A stretch of 12,044 nt of DNA, taken from contig JAFYYE010000009.1 of the NCBI GenBank assembly GCA_017557715.1, positions 1 to 12,044 of the forward strand, given 5' to 3'. How positions within the stretch are numbered: position 1 is the stretch's first letter; every line of letters begins with the position of its first letter. Made by a program: the position numbers and the translations under genes. This DNA is from Pseudobutyrivibrio sp. GTDB taxonomy: Bacteria > Bacillota > Clostridia > Lachnospirales > Lachnospiraceae. This document shows, in pieces, positions 5,845-12,044 of the stretch. Under the pieces are notes generated by a model. It had not been told where the DNA came from, did not search any database, and saw only the letters and a program-made list of their open reading frames with translations.

Positions 5845-7137
5845 TTAATTATCAAGAGCTGTGAACACTTTCTTACCCTTTACAAATTTGTCTTTTATGT
5901 TGGCATCGGCATCGTTGTAGCACATTCTCTCGATGCGCTCACGAATAGACATATCTCTCATGGAGAACATCTTGCTATCGTCGATAACCACCGCATCAAA
6001 ATCATAACCTTCTTTGAAAGTACCAACCTTTCCAAAGTAACTTCCACCGCCCATAGTTGCAAGGTAGAAAACTTCCTCGAAGGTAAGTTGCTTAATATTC
6101 TGATCAACAAGACGATAGTACATCTTTGAAGCCTGAAGAGTGATAAGCATAGTCTTGACCATGTTCATAGAAGAACCTGCTGCAACATCAGTACCAAGAC
6201 CGATATTTACACCAGCATCAAGGAACTTTCTGATTGGTGCAATACCTGAAGTAAGATTCATATTTGAATCGGCACAGTGAGCAATATAAGCACCATGCTT
6301 CTTTAAAATCTCCATTTCCTTATCATCTGAGTGAACGCAATGTGCCATGATAGTAGGACATTCTGGAGTGCCCATTGTATCAAAAAGCTCGTAAGCGTTG
6401 GCATAGCAAGAAGATTCTGGAACAAGCTCCTTTACCCAAGCTATCTCAGAATGATTTTCAGAAAGATGTGACTGAATACGAAGACCCGTCTCTTTTGATA
6501 ATTCGCCAAGCCCCTTCATAAGCTCATCAGAGCATGATGGAATAAATCTTGGTGTGAGAATTGGATTCGTATTTACGTATCGACCTTTGATGGTTTCAAG
6601 CCATTCGCGAGTAGCCTGAAGAGAGGCTGCTGCATCTTCTTCCTGAAGATTCTCTCCACCATTTCTATCCATATTAACCTTACCAACATAAGTAATAAGG
6701 CCGGTCTCCTCAAGCTGATTCATAAGCTCGATAGTAGCCTCATTATGTAAGGTACCGAAAACTACTGCACGAGTAGAGAAGCATCTGCGCAAATCCTCTG
6801 TGAAATACTTGTAAGCTCTGCGAGCGTATTCGAGGTCAGCATACTTTGCCTCCTCTGGGAATGTGTATGTGGAAAGCCACTCTAAAAGCTCTGCATCCAT
6901 ACCGATTCCACGGAAAGTGTACTGAGGCGCATGCACATGTAAATCTGTCATACCTGGGATGATGAGTCTCTCACCATAATCATAAAGTGGGAGCTCGTTA
7001 TATTCCTCTGGCAATGTAGGGAATGCACCCTTGCAGATTCCATCTACGCAGACAATGTATCCTCTATAATATGTAGTTATTCTGTCTTTGTCTTCGGAGA
7101 AGGCAATGCCTCCTCTTAAAATAAAACTATTATTCAT
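5845..7137 (-). CDS. guaD: Guanine deaminase
   Basis: Cytosolic zinc amidohydrolase converting guanine to xanthine and ammonia in purine salvage and catabolism. The 430-residue length is typical. Motifs in order: the metal-binding DLHVHAPQY (H67, H69) with FRGIGMDAELLEWLSTYTFP (75-94), which is characteristic of the guanine deaminase branch; VGKVNMDRN (151-159); TPRF (R197); QSHLSEN (H224); MAHCVH (H266); and GTDVAAGSSM (D317). These resemble the human enzyme closely enough to prefer GuaD over a generic chlorohydrolase. The ATG (7135-7137) has an AAAGGA site 6 nt upstream. It follows the small FakA-like gene without a clear terminator and ends before a strong one. The leader between the two genes is highly structured, which hints at post-transcriptional control. 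Confidence 0.9.
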   Translation of the reverse strand: MNNSFILRGGIAFSEDKDRITTYYRGYIVCVDGICKGAFPTLPEEYNELPLYDYGERLIIPGMTDLHVHAPQYTFRGIGMDAELLEWLSTYTFPEEAKYADLEYARRAYKYFTEDLRRCFSTRAVVFGTLHNEATIELMNQLEETGLITYVGKVNMDRNGGENLQEEDAAASLQATREWLETIKGRYVNTNPILTPRFIPSCSDELMKGLGELSKETGLRIQSHLSENHSEIAWVKELVPESSCYANAYELFDTMGTPECPTIMAHCVHSDDKEMEILKKHGAYIAHCADSNMNLTSGIAPIRKFLDAGVNIGLGTDVAAGSSMNMVKTMLITLQASKMYYRLVDQNIKQLTFEEVFYLATMGGGSYFGKVGTFKEGYDFDAVVIDDSKMFSMRDMSIRERIERMCYNDADANIKDKFVKGKKVFTALDN

Positions 7138-7144
7138 CTAGATT

Positions 7145-7237
7145 CCTTTCGGGAAAGCAAGGCCCATGCAAATTGCCTTCGGCAATGGGCCTGCTGTGAG
7201 AGACAGGTTCTCCCCCTGGCGGGGGTCCCCCTATCTC
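7145..7237 (-). promoter_or_regulatory. GC-rich structured leader before guaD, identity unknown
   Basis: In the transcript, directly after the stop of the small upstream gene, a GAGAUAGG/CCUGUCUC helix (7230-7237 with 7200-7207) encloses a CCCCC-GCCA-GGGGG hairpin (7212-7225). A second long hairpin follows: GCAGGCCCA paired with TGGGCCTTGC (7186-7194 with 7157-7166, one bulge) topped by ATTGCC-GAA-GGCAAT (7172-7186). A short CTTT-CCCG-AAAG stem (7146-7157) overlaps the guaD Shine-Dalgarno. I do not recognise a known riboswitch; it is not the usual purine aptamer. It could be a regulatory leader or a dispersed intergenic repeat. No U-tract is present. Confidence 0.5.
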
Positions 7238-7504
7238 CTATCCTTGAAGTCCCCTTGCCTGTCTATCCATATCTTCAATAACGATATCATAAATCTCGCC
7301 AAGTGTACGGCAGTACTCTAATACCTTCCATGGCTCGTTTGTGTGATAGTGAATCTTAATAAGCTCCTCATCACCTACTGCAAGAAGGCAATCCCCCTTG
7401 AAGTTCTCTGTAATATAATCGTTGATTGCATCCTCATCAAGATCCTCGCCCTCGATAAGAAGCTGTGTGTCATATCTAAATTCAATTGACTGCTCTGGTA
7501 ACAT
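7238..7504 (-). CDS. Stand-alone FakA/YloV-like small domain protein
   Basis: Small 88-residue cytosolic protein of unknown role. Its sequence matches the middle domain of FakA/YloV (the DAK-type fatty-acid kinase) with the pattern YDTQ (11-14), GDCLLAVGDEELIKIHYHTNEPWKVLEY in the centre (37-64, H52 and H54) and IEDMDRQ (76-82, cf. IeNMreQ). Neither the N-terminal kinase domain nor the C-terminal domain is present. In FakA the first motif is YCTE, whose Cys together with the HxH histidines binds metal; here an Asp (D12) replaces the Cys. The start is set at 7504 because GGAGG (7513-7517) lies 8 nt before this ATG; the longer frame's first ATG (7519) overlaps that site and has none of its own. 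It has its own candidate promoter and lies 100 nt before guaD. Confidence 0.75.
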   Translation of the reverse strand: MLPEQSIEFRYDTQLLIEGEDLDEDAINDYITENFKGDCLLAVGDEELIKIHYHTNEPWKVLEYCRTLGEIYDIVIEDMDRQARGLQG

Positions 7505-7535
7505 ATCTAAATCCTCCATCGTATGTGTTTAAACT

Positions 7536-7557
7536 GGGCGAGTATTGTTACTCGCCC
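7536..7557 (-). other. Stem-loop in the 5' leader of the FakA-like gene
   Basis: A perfect 9-bp stem, GGGCGAGTA (7536-7544) with TACTCGCCC (7549-7557), has a 4-nt loop. In the transcript only a short AGUUUAAA follows, so it is a weak terminator at best. It would lie near the 5' end of the mRNA from the candidate promoter at 7580-7607 and may stabilise it or act as an attenuator. Confidence 0.55.
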
Positions 7558-7579
7558 GAATAGCTATACTTTATCATAT

Positions 7580-7607
7580 ATTATAAAAAATAGCGAGTTA
7601 GTTTTAA
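7580..7607 (-). promoter_or_regulatory. Candidate promoter for the FakA-like gene
   Basis: On the minus strand TTAAAA (7602-7607), a 16-nt spacer and a perfect TATAAT (7580-7585) lie just downstream of the mecA terminator. The predicted start near 7573 gives a leader of about 70 nt. The -35 match is partial (4 of 6). Confidence 0.5.
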
Positions 7608-7633
7608 CTATCCTTCAAATTTCCCCATCAATC

Positions 7634-7667
7634 AAAAAAAGGATTCTAGCCCGAAGACTAGAATCCT
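7634..7667 (-). terminator. Rho-independent terminator after mecA
   Basis: A perfect 10-bp stem, AGGATTCTAG (7640-7649) with CTAGAATCCT (7658-7667) and an 8-nt loop, is followed on the minus strand by seven T (7640-7634). It starts about 15 nt after the mecA stop. Confidence 0.93.
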
Positions 7668-7681
7668 AAATATTCATTATA

Positions 7682-8380
7682 TTAAATTTTTGACAGTACA
7701 TTGATGCAGTCCTCACAGATTACATCGCCATGCTCTAACAGAAATGCTCCGTCGAAGCTCTCTGTAAACATCTGGCTTGCGTACTCAGCAATAACAAGAA
7801 TTACTGCTGATATCTGACGACGTGTCAGCTGGAAATTAAGCTTAACGTAATAGTCATCGCCGTAACGATACAGCACACTCTGAATGCCTTCATATTTTGG
7901 GATGTGTTTGCAAAGATCGATTGATGCATCCAAACTTGGAAGTATTGCCCACAATGGGGTATCCAGATACTGGTCTGTCACCTCGTCCTTGTCATCTCTA
8001 AGTGTATGTACTGGCTGAACAGGCACATCTGCTGTACTACCAGAAACAAGCTGTTCCTTTTTGGTAGTAGATAATGTCTCCTGTAAACCTGTAAGATGCT
8101 TCTTTAATTCTTCAATAGCCGTTGCAAGTCCAGAACTTGAATCCGGGGATATGAGTAATGCTACATCACCCTGAGGCATAACTGTCATCTGAACACTATA
8201 TGCTTTTGCATGAGTCTCTATTCCGAGGGTCTCACACGCTTCTGCTAAGATATCCCTGATAAAGCTTTGGGTCTTTTCCTGGTCACTGACGAAATCTCCA
8301 AGCTCCATGCCGTTCTGTTCCATTTCTTCTTTGGTGATGACGCAACGAATTTTGTCTTCACCTATCTTCTTGAACTTCAT
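7682..8380 (-). CDS. mecA: MecA-family adaptor protein for ClpC
   Basis: Adaptor that delivers substrates to the ClpC unfoldase; in Bacillus it targets ComK and gives the gene its name. The 232-residue protein has the family's layout: an N-terminal substrate-binding domain beginning MKFKKIGEDKIRCVITKEEM and including the DFVSDQEKTQSFIRDIL helix (about 1-80), a low-complexity Ser/Thr/Lys linker (about 95-130), and a C-terminal domain (about 140-232) with YRYGDDYYVKLNF and the final EHGDVICEDCINVL. The start ATG is preceded by AAAGGAGG 7 nt upstream. It lies downstream of pyrD but has a candidate promoter and its own terminator, so it is probably a separate unit. Which proteins it targets in this organism cannot be told from the sequence. 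Confidence 0.88.
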   Translation of the reverse strand: MKFKKIGEDKIRCVITKEEMEQNGMELGDFVSDQEKTQSFIRDILAEACETLGIETHAKAYSVQMTVMPQGDVALLISPDSSSGLATAIEELKKHLTGLQETLSTTKKEQLVSGSTADVPVQPVHTLRDDKDEVTDQYLDTPLWAILPSLDASIDLCKHIPKYEGIQSVLYRYGDDYYVKLNFQLTRRQISAVILVIAEYASQMFTESFDGAFLLEHGDVICEDCINVLSKI

Positions 8381-8511
8381 CAGCTCCCCTCCTTTCGAAA
8401 TCTTAAGTAAATCGTTATAAATAAGATAATTTTTGTGTGAGTGTATCTAAAGTGTAGCAAATTGATTTGAAAGTGTCACGGAATATTCTGAGTAAATTGT
8501 CTGAACATTCA

Positions 8512-8545
8512 GTGAACTATGACACAACACGAGAACTACGACACA
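8512..8545. repeat. Pair of 15-bp direct repeats in the mecA leader
   Basis: GTGAACTATGACACA (8512-8526) and GAGAACTACGACACA (8531-8545) match at 13 of 15 positions with a 19-bp period. They lie immediately downstream of the predicted mecA transcription start, a repressor-like position. A GTGTCA/TGACAC pair (8473-8478, 8520-8525) enclosing CTGAA-CA-TTCAG (8501-8512) could also fold in the leader RNA. The factor that would bind is unknown. Confidence 0.45.
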
Positions 8546-8553
8546 GTTATCTT

Positions 8554-8581
8554 ATTATGTACATTACCAAAATTTTCACAA
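8554..8581 (-). promoter_or_regulatory. Candidate promoter for mecA
   Basis: Minus-strand TTGTGA (8576-8581), a 16-nt spacer and CATAAT (8554-8559) match consensus at 4/6 and 5/6. The predicted start lies near 8547, giving a ~165-nt leader. No convincing terminator separates pyrD from mecA, so readthrough from the pyr operon is also possible. Confidence 0.42.
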
Positions 8582-8593
8582 GCAGACCCCTAT

Positions 8594-9502
8594 TTACTTT
8601 ACAATACCTACGATAGAATTGATGTCCTCAATATTCTTGCGAACCATGTAGTCTTCAATGCCGGACAGAATATCCAGTGTAGCTGTAGGATTAAAGAAAT
8701 TTGCAGTGCCAACAGAGACAGCTGTAGCACCAGCAAGCATCATTTCTATTGCATCCTGCCAGGTGGTGATACCACCCATGCCGATGATTGGAACTGATAC
8801 TGCATTCGCACATTCATAAACCATTCTAACTGCAATTGGATGAACTGCGGGGCCTGACATACCACCGGTTTTATTCGCGAGAACGAAGTTCTGACGTTCT
8901 ACATCGATTTTCATACCTGTAAGGGTATTGATAAGGGAAATGGCATCTGCGCCGCCTGCCTCGGCTGCCTTAGCCATCACCTTGATGTCAGTAACATTTG
9001 GTGAAAGCTTCATAACGATAGGCTGCTTAGCGTGAGCCTTGACCTGACGAGTAATCGCTTCAACAGCTTTAGGGTCCTGCCCAAAGGCGATACCGCCCTC
9101 TTTTACGTTGGGACATGAGATGTTGATTTCCAACATATCGACCCTAGGCTCGTTAGCCAGTCTCTCTACCACTTCAATATATTCTTCGGCTGAATGGCCG
9201 CAAACATTAACCACAACTTTTGCTTTTTTGAACTGTTCAAGAAATTTTAAATCTCTTTCGCAGAATACCTCTACCCCTGGATTCTGAAGACCGATTGCGT
9301 TAAGCATACCAGAGGAAACCTCGCAAATTCTAGGTGTAGGATTACCAGGCCATGGTACATTTGCCACGCCCTTTGTAACTACTGCTCCTAACTTATTCAA
9401 ATCTACAAACTCGGAATATTCCATGCCCGAACCGAAGGTGCCTGATGCCTCCATGATTGGATTCTGAAACTCAACACCTGCAATGGTAACTGATGTCTTC
9501 AT
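8594..9502 (-). CDS. pyrD: Dihydroorotate dehydrogenase B (NAD+), catalytic subunit
   Basis: FMN enzyme oxidising dihydroorotate to orotate, the fourth step of UMP synthesis. At 302 residues it is typical of class 1B. Motifs: the FMN-binding ASGTFG (19-24) and TKGV (43-46), NPGV (74-77), the catalytic cysteine C130 in INISCPNVKEGG, KLSPN (165-169) and the phosphate-binding GMGGITTWQDA (241-251). The Cys as base (Ser in class 2) and the adjacent pyrK confirm the 1B type, which passes electrons to NAD+ through PyrK. The ATG shares one base with the pyrK stop (TAATG); GGAGG lies 10 nt upstream, so coupled translation is likely. It is the last gene of the pyr cluster. Confidence 0.97.
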   Translation of the reverse strand: MKTSVTIAGVEFQNPIMEASGTFGSGMEYSEFVDLNKLGAVVTKGVANVPWPGNPTPRICEVSSGMLNAIGLQNPGVEVFCERDLKFLEQFKKAKVVVNVCGHSAEEYIEVVERLANEPRVDMLEINISCPNVKEGGIAFGQDPKAVEAITRQVKAHAKQPIVMKLSPNVTDIKVMAKAAEAGGADAISLINTLTGMKIDVERQNFVLANKTGGMSGPAVHPIAVRMVYECANAVSVPIIGMGGITTWQDAIEMMLAGATAVSVGTANFFNPTATLDILSGIEDYMVRKNIEDINSIVGIVK

Positions 9503-10266
9503 TATAACACTACCTCCGTAGATAAGAATACTGGTCCGTCTTTACAAACTCTTTTATTATTTACATGACTATGGTCGTCCACTTCCTTGGACTGACAAAC
9601 ACAGCCAAGACAAGCACCTACGCCACAGGCCATACGCTCTTCCATAGAAACATAGCACTTGATTTGATTCTCCAATGCAAAATCTGCCACAGCGCGAAGC
9701 ATTGGCTTTGGACCGCAGGCATAGATTACATCTGCCACCAAATCTTTTTCTCTCATAGCATCCACAACTGTTCCGTGAACACCCACCGAACCATCGTCTG
9801 TAGCTATGTATAGATGATTTACAACTTTTTGGAATTCCTCGGCAAGGAAAAGATCATCATTGCGATAACCCATGACAGCTGTCACATTGCCCTTCAGCTG
9901 TTTTGCCAGCTCAAGCATAGGAGGCACGCCAATTCCACCACCTACAACGATTGCATTTTTACCTTCCAATGGGAATCCATTTCCGAGAGGTCCCATGACT
10001 TCTATCTTATCACCGCTTTTAAGCTTAGAGAATTCCTCAGTGCCTGCGCCTGCCACACGGTACACTACTCTGAGGGTGCCATACTCCTTGTTAATCTCAC
10101 AAATGCTGATTGGGCGTGGAAGCAGCTTGCTGCCATCATTTGAAAAGATGCTGATGAATTGGCCTGGGATGGCGTAGTCAACTATGCTTGTTTCTAAAGT
10201 AAGGCTGTAGATGCCCTCGGCTAATTTCTCCTGCCATAAAACTACGGCTGTTTCTTTAATTTTCAT
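9502..10266 (-). CDS. pyrK: Dihydroorotate dehydrogenase B, electron-transfer subunit
   Basis: FAD and [2Fe-2S] partner of PyrD that transfers electrons from FMN to NAD+. The 254-residue protein shows the ferredoxin-reductase layout: the FAD motif RPISIC (51-56), a VVYRVAGAGTEEF strand region (67-79), the NAD-domain loop GGGIGVPP (109-116), CGPKPML (184-190), and the iron-sulfur ligands C214, C219, C222 and C241 in CGVGACLGC and KRVCKDGPVF. All ligands are present, so an active electron-transfer subunit is predicted. It starts at an ATG overlapping the pyrF stop by one base (TAATG). A GGAG sequence lies about 10 nt upstream, a long spacing that fits reinitiation after pyrF. Confidence 0.96.
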   Translation of the reverse strand: MKIKETAVVLWQEKLAEGIYSLTLETSIVDYAIPGQFISIFSNDGSKLLPRPISICEINKEYGTLRVVYRVAGAGTEEFSKLKSGDKIEVMGPLGNGFPLEGKNAIVVGGGIGVPPMLELAKQLKGNVTAVMGYRNDDLFLAEEFQKVVNHLYIATDDGSVGVHGTVVDAMREKDLVADVIYACGPKPMLRAVADFALENQIKCYVSMEERMACGVGACLGCVCQSKEVDDHSHVNNKRVCKDGPVFLSTEVVL

Positions 10267-11186
10267 TATTTTAACGCTCCTCTAATATCTGCAAGCATAT
10301 CTTCCACGGCTGCCCTACTTGCACCTGCGAAATTTTCCTCGCCGTACTTTGCGTATTTTTCCTGCTGATATGCTGCAATAATTCCACGGCTGGAATTTAC
10401 GATAGCCCCGAGGCCATCCTCGTTGAAGAAGTTTACAAGGTCTTTGCCCTTGCCGCCCTGTGCACCGTAGCCTGGCACAAGGATATATGTATGAGGCATA
10501 AGCTTGCGAAGCTTTGCTCCCATTTCTGGATATGTGGCACCTACAACGGCACCCACATTTGAATAGTAGCCTTCTCTTGTTTCGGCACCCCACTCCTCAA
10601 TCTTCTCTGCCATATGCTCGTAAAGAGGTCTGCCATCGATGAGTCTGTCCTGGAACTCTCCAGAAGAAGGATTTGAAGTCTTGCAAAGGACGAAGATTCC
10701 CTTGTCCTCCTCTTTACAAACATCCACGAAAGGCTTTACACCATCTGAACCAAGGTAAGGATTTACAGTGGCCATATCTGCATCAAAGCCCTGATACTTG
10801 TAATCTCCAACCTGAACTGAGCCAAGGTGACCAAGAGCATATGCTGTAGATGTAGAGCCGATGTCGCCACGCTTGATATCAGCGATGACGATGAGACCAA
10901 GCTCCTTTGCATAATCAACTGTTTTCTTGTAAGCAATCATACCTGGAATGCCAAAGCTTTCGTACATGGCAATCTGTGGCTTTACTGCAGGGATTAAATC
11001 TGCACAGGCATCCATAATCTGACGGTTATAGTCAAACATAGCCTCACCAACTGCTTCAAGTGTCTGGCCATATTCACTTATGTATTTATCTACCAATGAC
11101 TTTGGCATTAGTTTCATGGTTGGGTCGAGACCAACAACGATTGGCGCGTTCTTTTCCTGGATTTGATTAATTAATTTAGTTATCAT
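10266..11186 (-). CDS. pyrF: Orotidine 5'-phosphate decarboxylase (long, group 2 type)
   Basis: Decarboxylates OMP to UMP, the last step of the pathway. The protein is 306 residues, the longer family branch with GLDPTMKLMP near the N-terminus, the catalytic ADIKRGDIGSTS (D103, K105, D108 in this numbering), NPYLGSDGVKPF and the phosphate-binding LVPGYGAQGG with IVNSSRGI. I place the start at 11186 rather than at the first in-frame ATG (11204): GGAG (11193-11196) lies 6 nt before this ATG, the protein then begins MITKLINQIQEKN as relatives do, and the upstream ATG has no ribosome site and sits at the base of a hairpin. Its stop overlaps the pyrK start. Confidence 0.95.
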   Translation of the reverse strand: MITKLINQIQEKNAPIVVGLDPTMKLMPKSLVDKYISEYGQTLEAVGEAMFDYNRQIMDACADLIPAVKPQIAMYESFGIPGMIAYKKTVDYAKELGLIVIADIKRGDIGSTSTAYALGHLGSVQVGDYKYQGFDADMATVNPYLGSDGVKPFVDVCKEEDKGIFVLCKTSNPSSGEFQDRLIDGRPLYEHMAEKIEEWGAETREGYYSNVGAVVGATYPEMGAKLRKLMPHTYILVPGYGAQGGKGKDLVNFFNEDGLGAIVNSSRGIIAAYQQEKYAKYGEENFAGASRAAVEDMLADIRGALK

Positions 11187-11205
11187 AAGATTCTCCTTTT
11201 TCATA

Positions 11206-11245
11206 GCATACTAAAAGCTTGCCTTACAGTTAGCTTTTAGCATGC
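11206..11245 (-). other. Hairpin spanning the pyrC stop codon
   Basis: GCATACTAAAAGCT (11206-11219) pairs with AGCTTTTAGCATGC (11232-11245): 14 bp with one position that becomes G-U in RNA, and a 12-nt loop. The pyrC TAA begins the loop, and the last pyrC codons form one arm. No U-tract follows. It lies about 10 nt before the pyrF Shine-Dalgarno and may separate pyrC from pyrF translation or set mRNA stability. Confidence 0.7.
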
Positions 11246-12044
11246 GTGTCATAGATTACTCTTCCTCCGTAAATTGTTTTTATAACCTTGCCTTGAACCT
11301 GTCGACCTTCGTAAGGCATATTCTTAGACTTACCAACGAAATCATCTGCGTGAATCTGGTACTCTACTGTAGGGTCGAAGATTGTAATATCTGCCGCCTT
11401 GCCTGGAGCGATATTTCCTAAATCCTCACGACCAAGTATTCTTGCTGGATTGCTACTCATATATGCAGCCATTGTTAGTGGAGTTATTAAGCCTGATAAT
11501 ACAAGCTCAGTATAAGTAAGACTTGCTGAAGTCTCTAAGCCTACGATACCAAATGGTGAGGCAAAGCCTTTTGCTTTTTCCTCTGCTGTATGTGGAGCGT
11601 GGTCGGTAGAAATGACCTCAAAGACTCCCTCAGCTAAACCACGTCTTAGAGCTTCTCTATCCTCCATTGTACGAACAGGAGGATTCATTTTATAATTGCC
11701 ATCTCCTGGGATGATATCATCCTCAGTCAATGTAAAGTGATGAGGGCAAACCTCACCAGAGACCTTTATGCCTCTAGCCTTTGCTTCTTTAATAATATCA
11801 TAACTTTCTTTTGTTGAGCAGTGGCATAAATGAAGAGTTGCGCCAGTCTCCTCAGCAAGCATAATATCTCGAACCTCGATAATGTTTTCAACAGCGTTGC
11901 TGATGCCCTTCTCTCCTAAATCATCAAAACGTGAGCCCATATTCATAACGCCGCCCTGCACCAGATTGATATCCTCACAATGAGCCAGAATCGGCAGATC
12001 ATGCGCAGCCGCAAATTTCATGGCTTCCCGATACAATCCAGATC
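11230..12044 (-). CDS. pyrC: Dihydroorotase, C-terminal part (cut by window edge)
   Basis: Zinc amidohydrolase cyclising carbamoyl-aspartate to dihydroorotate, the third step of UMP synthesis. About 270 residues are present; the frame stays open to the right edge, and the N-terminal HxH metal motif lies outside. Visible class I features are AHCED (metal histidine), TLHLCHCSTKES (second histidine), GEVCPHHFTL, the KMNPPVR substrate motif and the catalytic aspartate in STDHAPHT, ending with the small beta domain (APGKAADITIFDP). The first Met or TTG codon near the edge is internal, not a true start. It is followed by pyrF with a hairpin across its stop. The related allantoinase is less likely, given the pyr neighbours. 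Confidence 0.95.
   Translation of the reverse strand, partial: SGLYREAMKFAAAHDLPILAHCEDINLVQGGVMNMGSRFDDLGEKGISNAVENIIEVRDIMLAEETGATLHLCHCSTKESYDIIKEAKARGIKVSGEVCPHHFTLTEDDIIPGDGNYKMNPPVRTMEDREALRRGLAEGVFEVISTDHAPHTAEEKAKGFASPFGIVGLETSASLTYTELVLSGLITPLTMAAYMSSNPARILGREDLGNIAPGKAADITIFDPTVEYQIHADDFVGKSKNMPYEGRQVQGKVIKTIYGGRVIYDTHAKS

Noticed and set aside
7145..7237. Known purine (xpt-type) riboswitch upstream of guaD
   Set aside because: The three-way junction with its conserved loop sequences is not present; the elements are stacked simple hairpins rich in G+C.
7502..7519. Using the first ATG (7519) as the start of the FakA-like gene
   Set aside because: It has no ribosome site, and its own sequence contains the GGAGG that fits the ATG at 7504 with an 8-nt spacing.
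8519..8797. Plus-strand ORF of 92 codons over the mecA leader and pyrD end
   Set aside because: Mostly antisense to pyrD, no ribosome site or recognisable domain; a shadow of the real gene.
9565..10177. Plus-strand ORFs opposite pyrK
   Set aside because: Antisense shadows of a well-conserved coding region; no start signals and no protein-like pattern.
11184..11204. Using the ATG at 11204 as the start of pyrF
   Set aside because: There is no Shine-Dalgarno before it; GGAG within those codons serves the ATG at 11186, which also matches the usual N-terminus.
12034..12036. TTG near the right edge as the pyrC start
   Set aside because: The frame stays open to the window end, and the first metal-binding motif of dihydroorotase is missing, so the gene continues beyond the edge.
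1..12044. CRISPR arrays, tRNA or rRNA genes, insertion sequences, phage or integration sites
   Set aside because: I saw no regularly spaced repeats, cloverleaf or rRNA sequence, transposase or integrase; the window is housekeeping chromosome.

Overview
The window looks like the chromosome of an anaerobic Firmicute, most likely a member of the Lachnospiraceae (Butyrivibrio/Pseudobutyrivibrio/Roseburia-like). I infer this from protein character, moderate G+C with AT-rich intergenic DNA, strong AGGAGG-type ribosome sites, an MecA adaptor, a PyrD-B/PyrK pair, and a stand-alone FakA-type small domain. No database search was possible. Every protein gene is on the minus strand, so transcription runs from high to low coordinates. 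The window cuts pyrC at the right edge and atpD at the left edge.

Right part (about 8590-12044): a pyrimidine operon in the order pyrC-pyrF-pyrK-pyrD. It encodes dihydroorotase, OMP decarboxylase, the electron-transfer subunit of dihydroorotate dehydrogenase, and its catalytic subunit. pyrF/pyrK and pyrK/pyrD are joined by one-base TAATG stop/start overlaps. A 14-bp hairpin spans the pyrC stop codon. Next, with its own candidate promoter and a textbook terminator, comes mecA, encoding a ClpC adaptor.

Middle part (about 5750-7640): a short gene for a single FakA/YloV-like domain with its own candidate promoter, then guanine deaminase behind a GC-rich, hairpin-rich leader of unknown identity, closed by a strong terminator.

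Left part (1 to about 5750): the F-type ATP synthase operon atpB-atpE-atpF-[atpH-atpA]-atpG-atpD; atpC would lie off the left edge. It holds the most unusual biology in the window. The delta and alpha subunits are one 669-residue polypeptide with no internal ATG, GTG or TTG near the junction, although F1 normally contains three alpha and one delta. The c-subunit gene (atpE) is flanked in the mRNA by two long imperfect hairpins. atpB starts with TTG behind a near-perfect Shine-Dalgarno and is overlapped by a possible 19-codon leader ORF. The gamma subunit carries an insertion of about 50 residues. The c subunit lacks the usual Na+ ligands, so a proton-coupled enzyme is predicted. The promoter region between the guaD terminator and atpB carries two adjacent palindromes and a good-looking promoter on the opposite strand.
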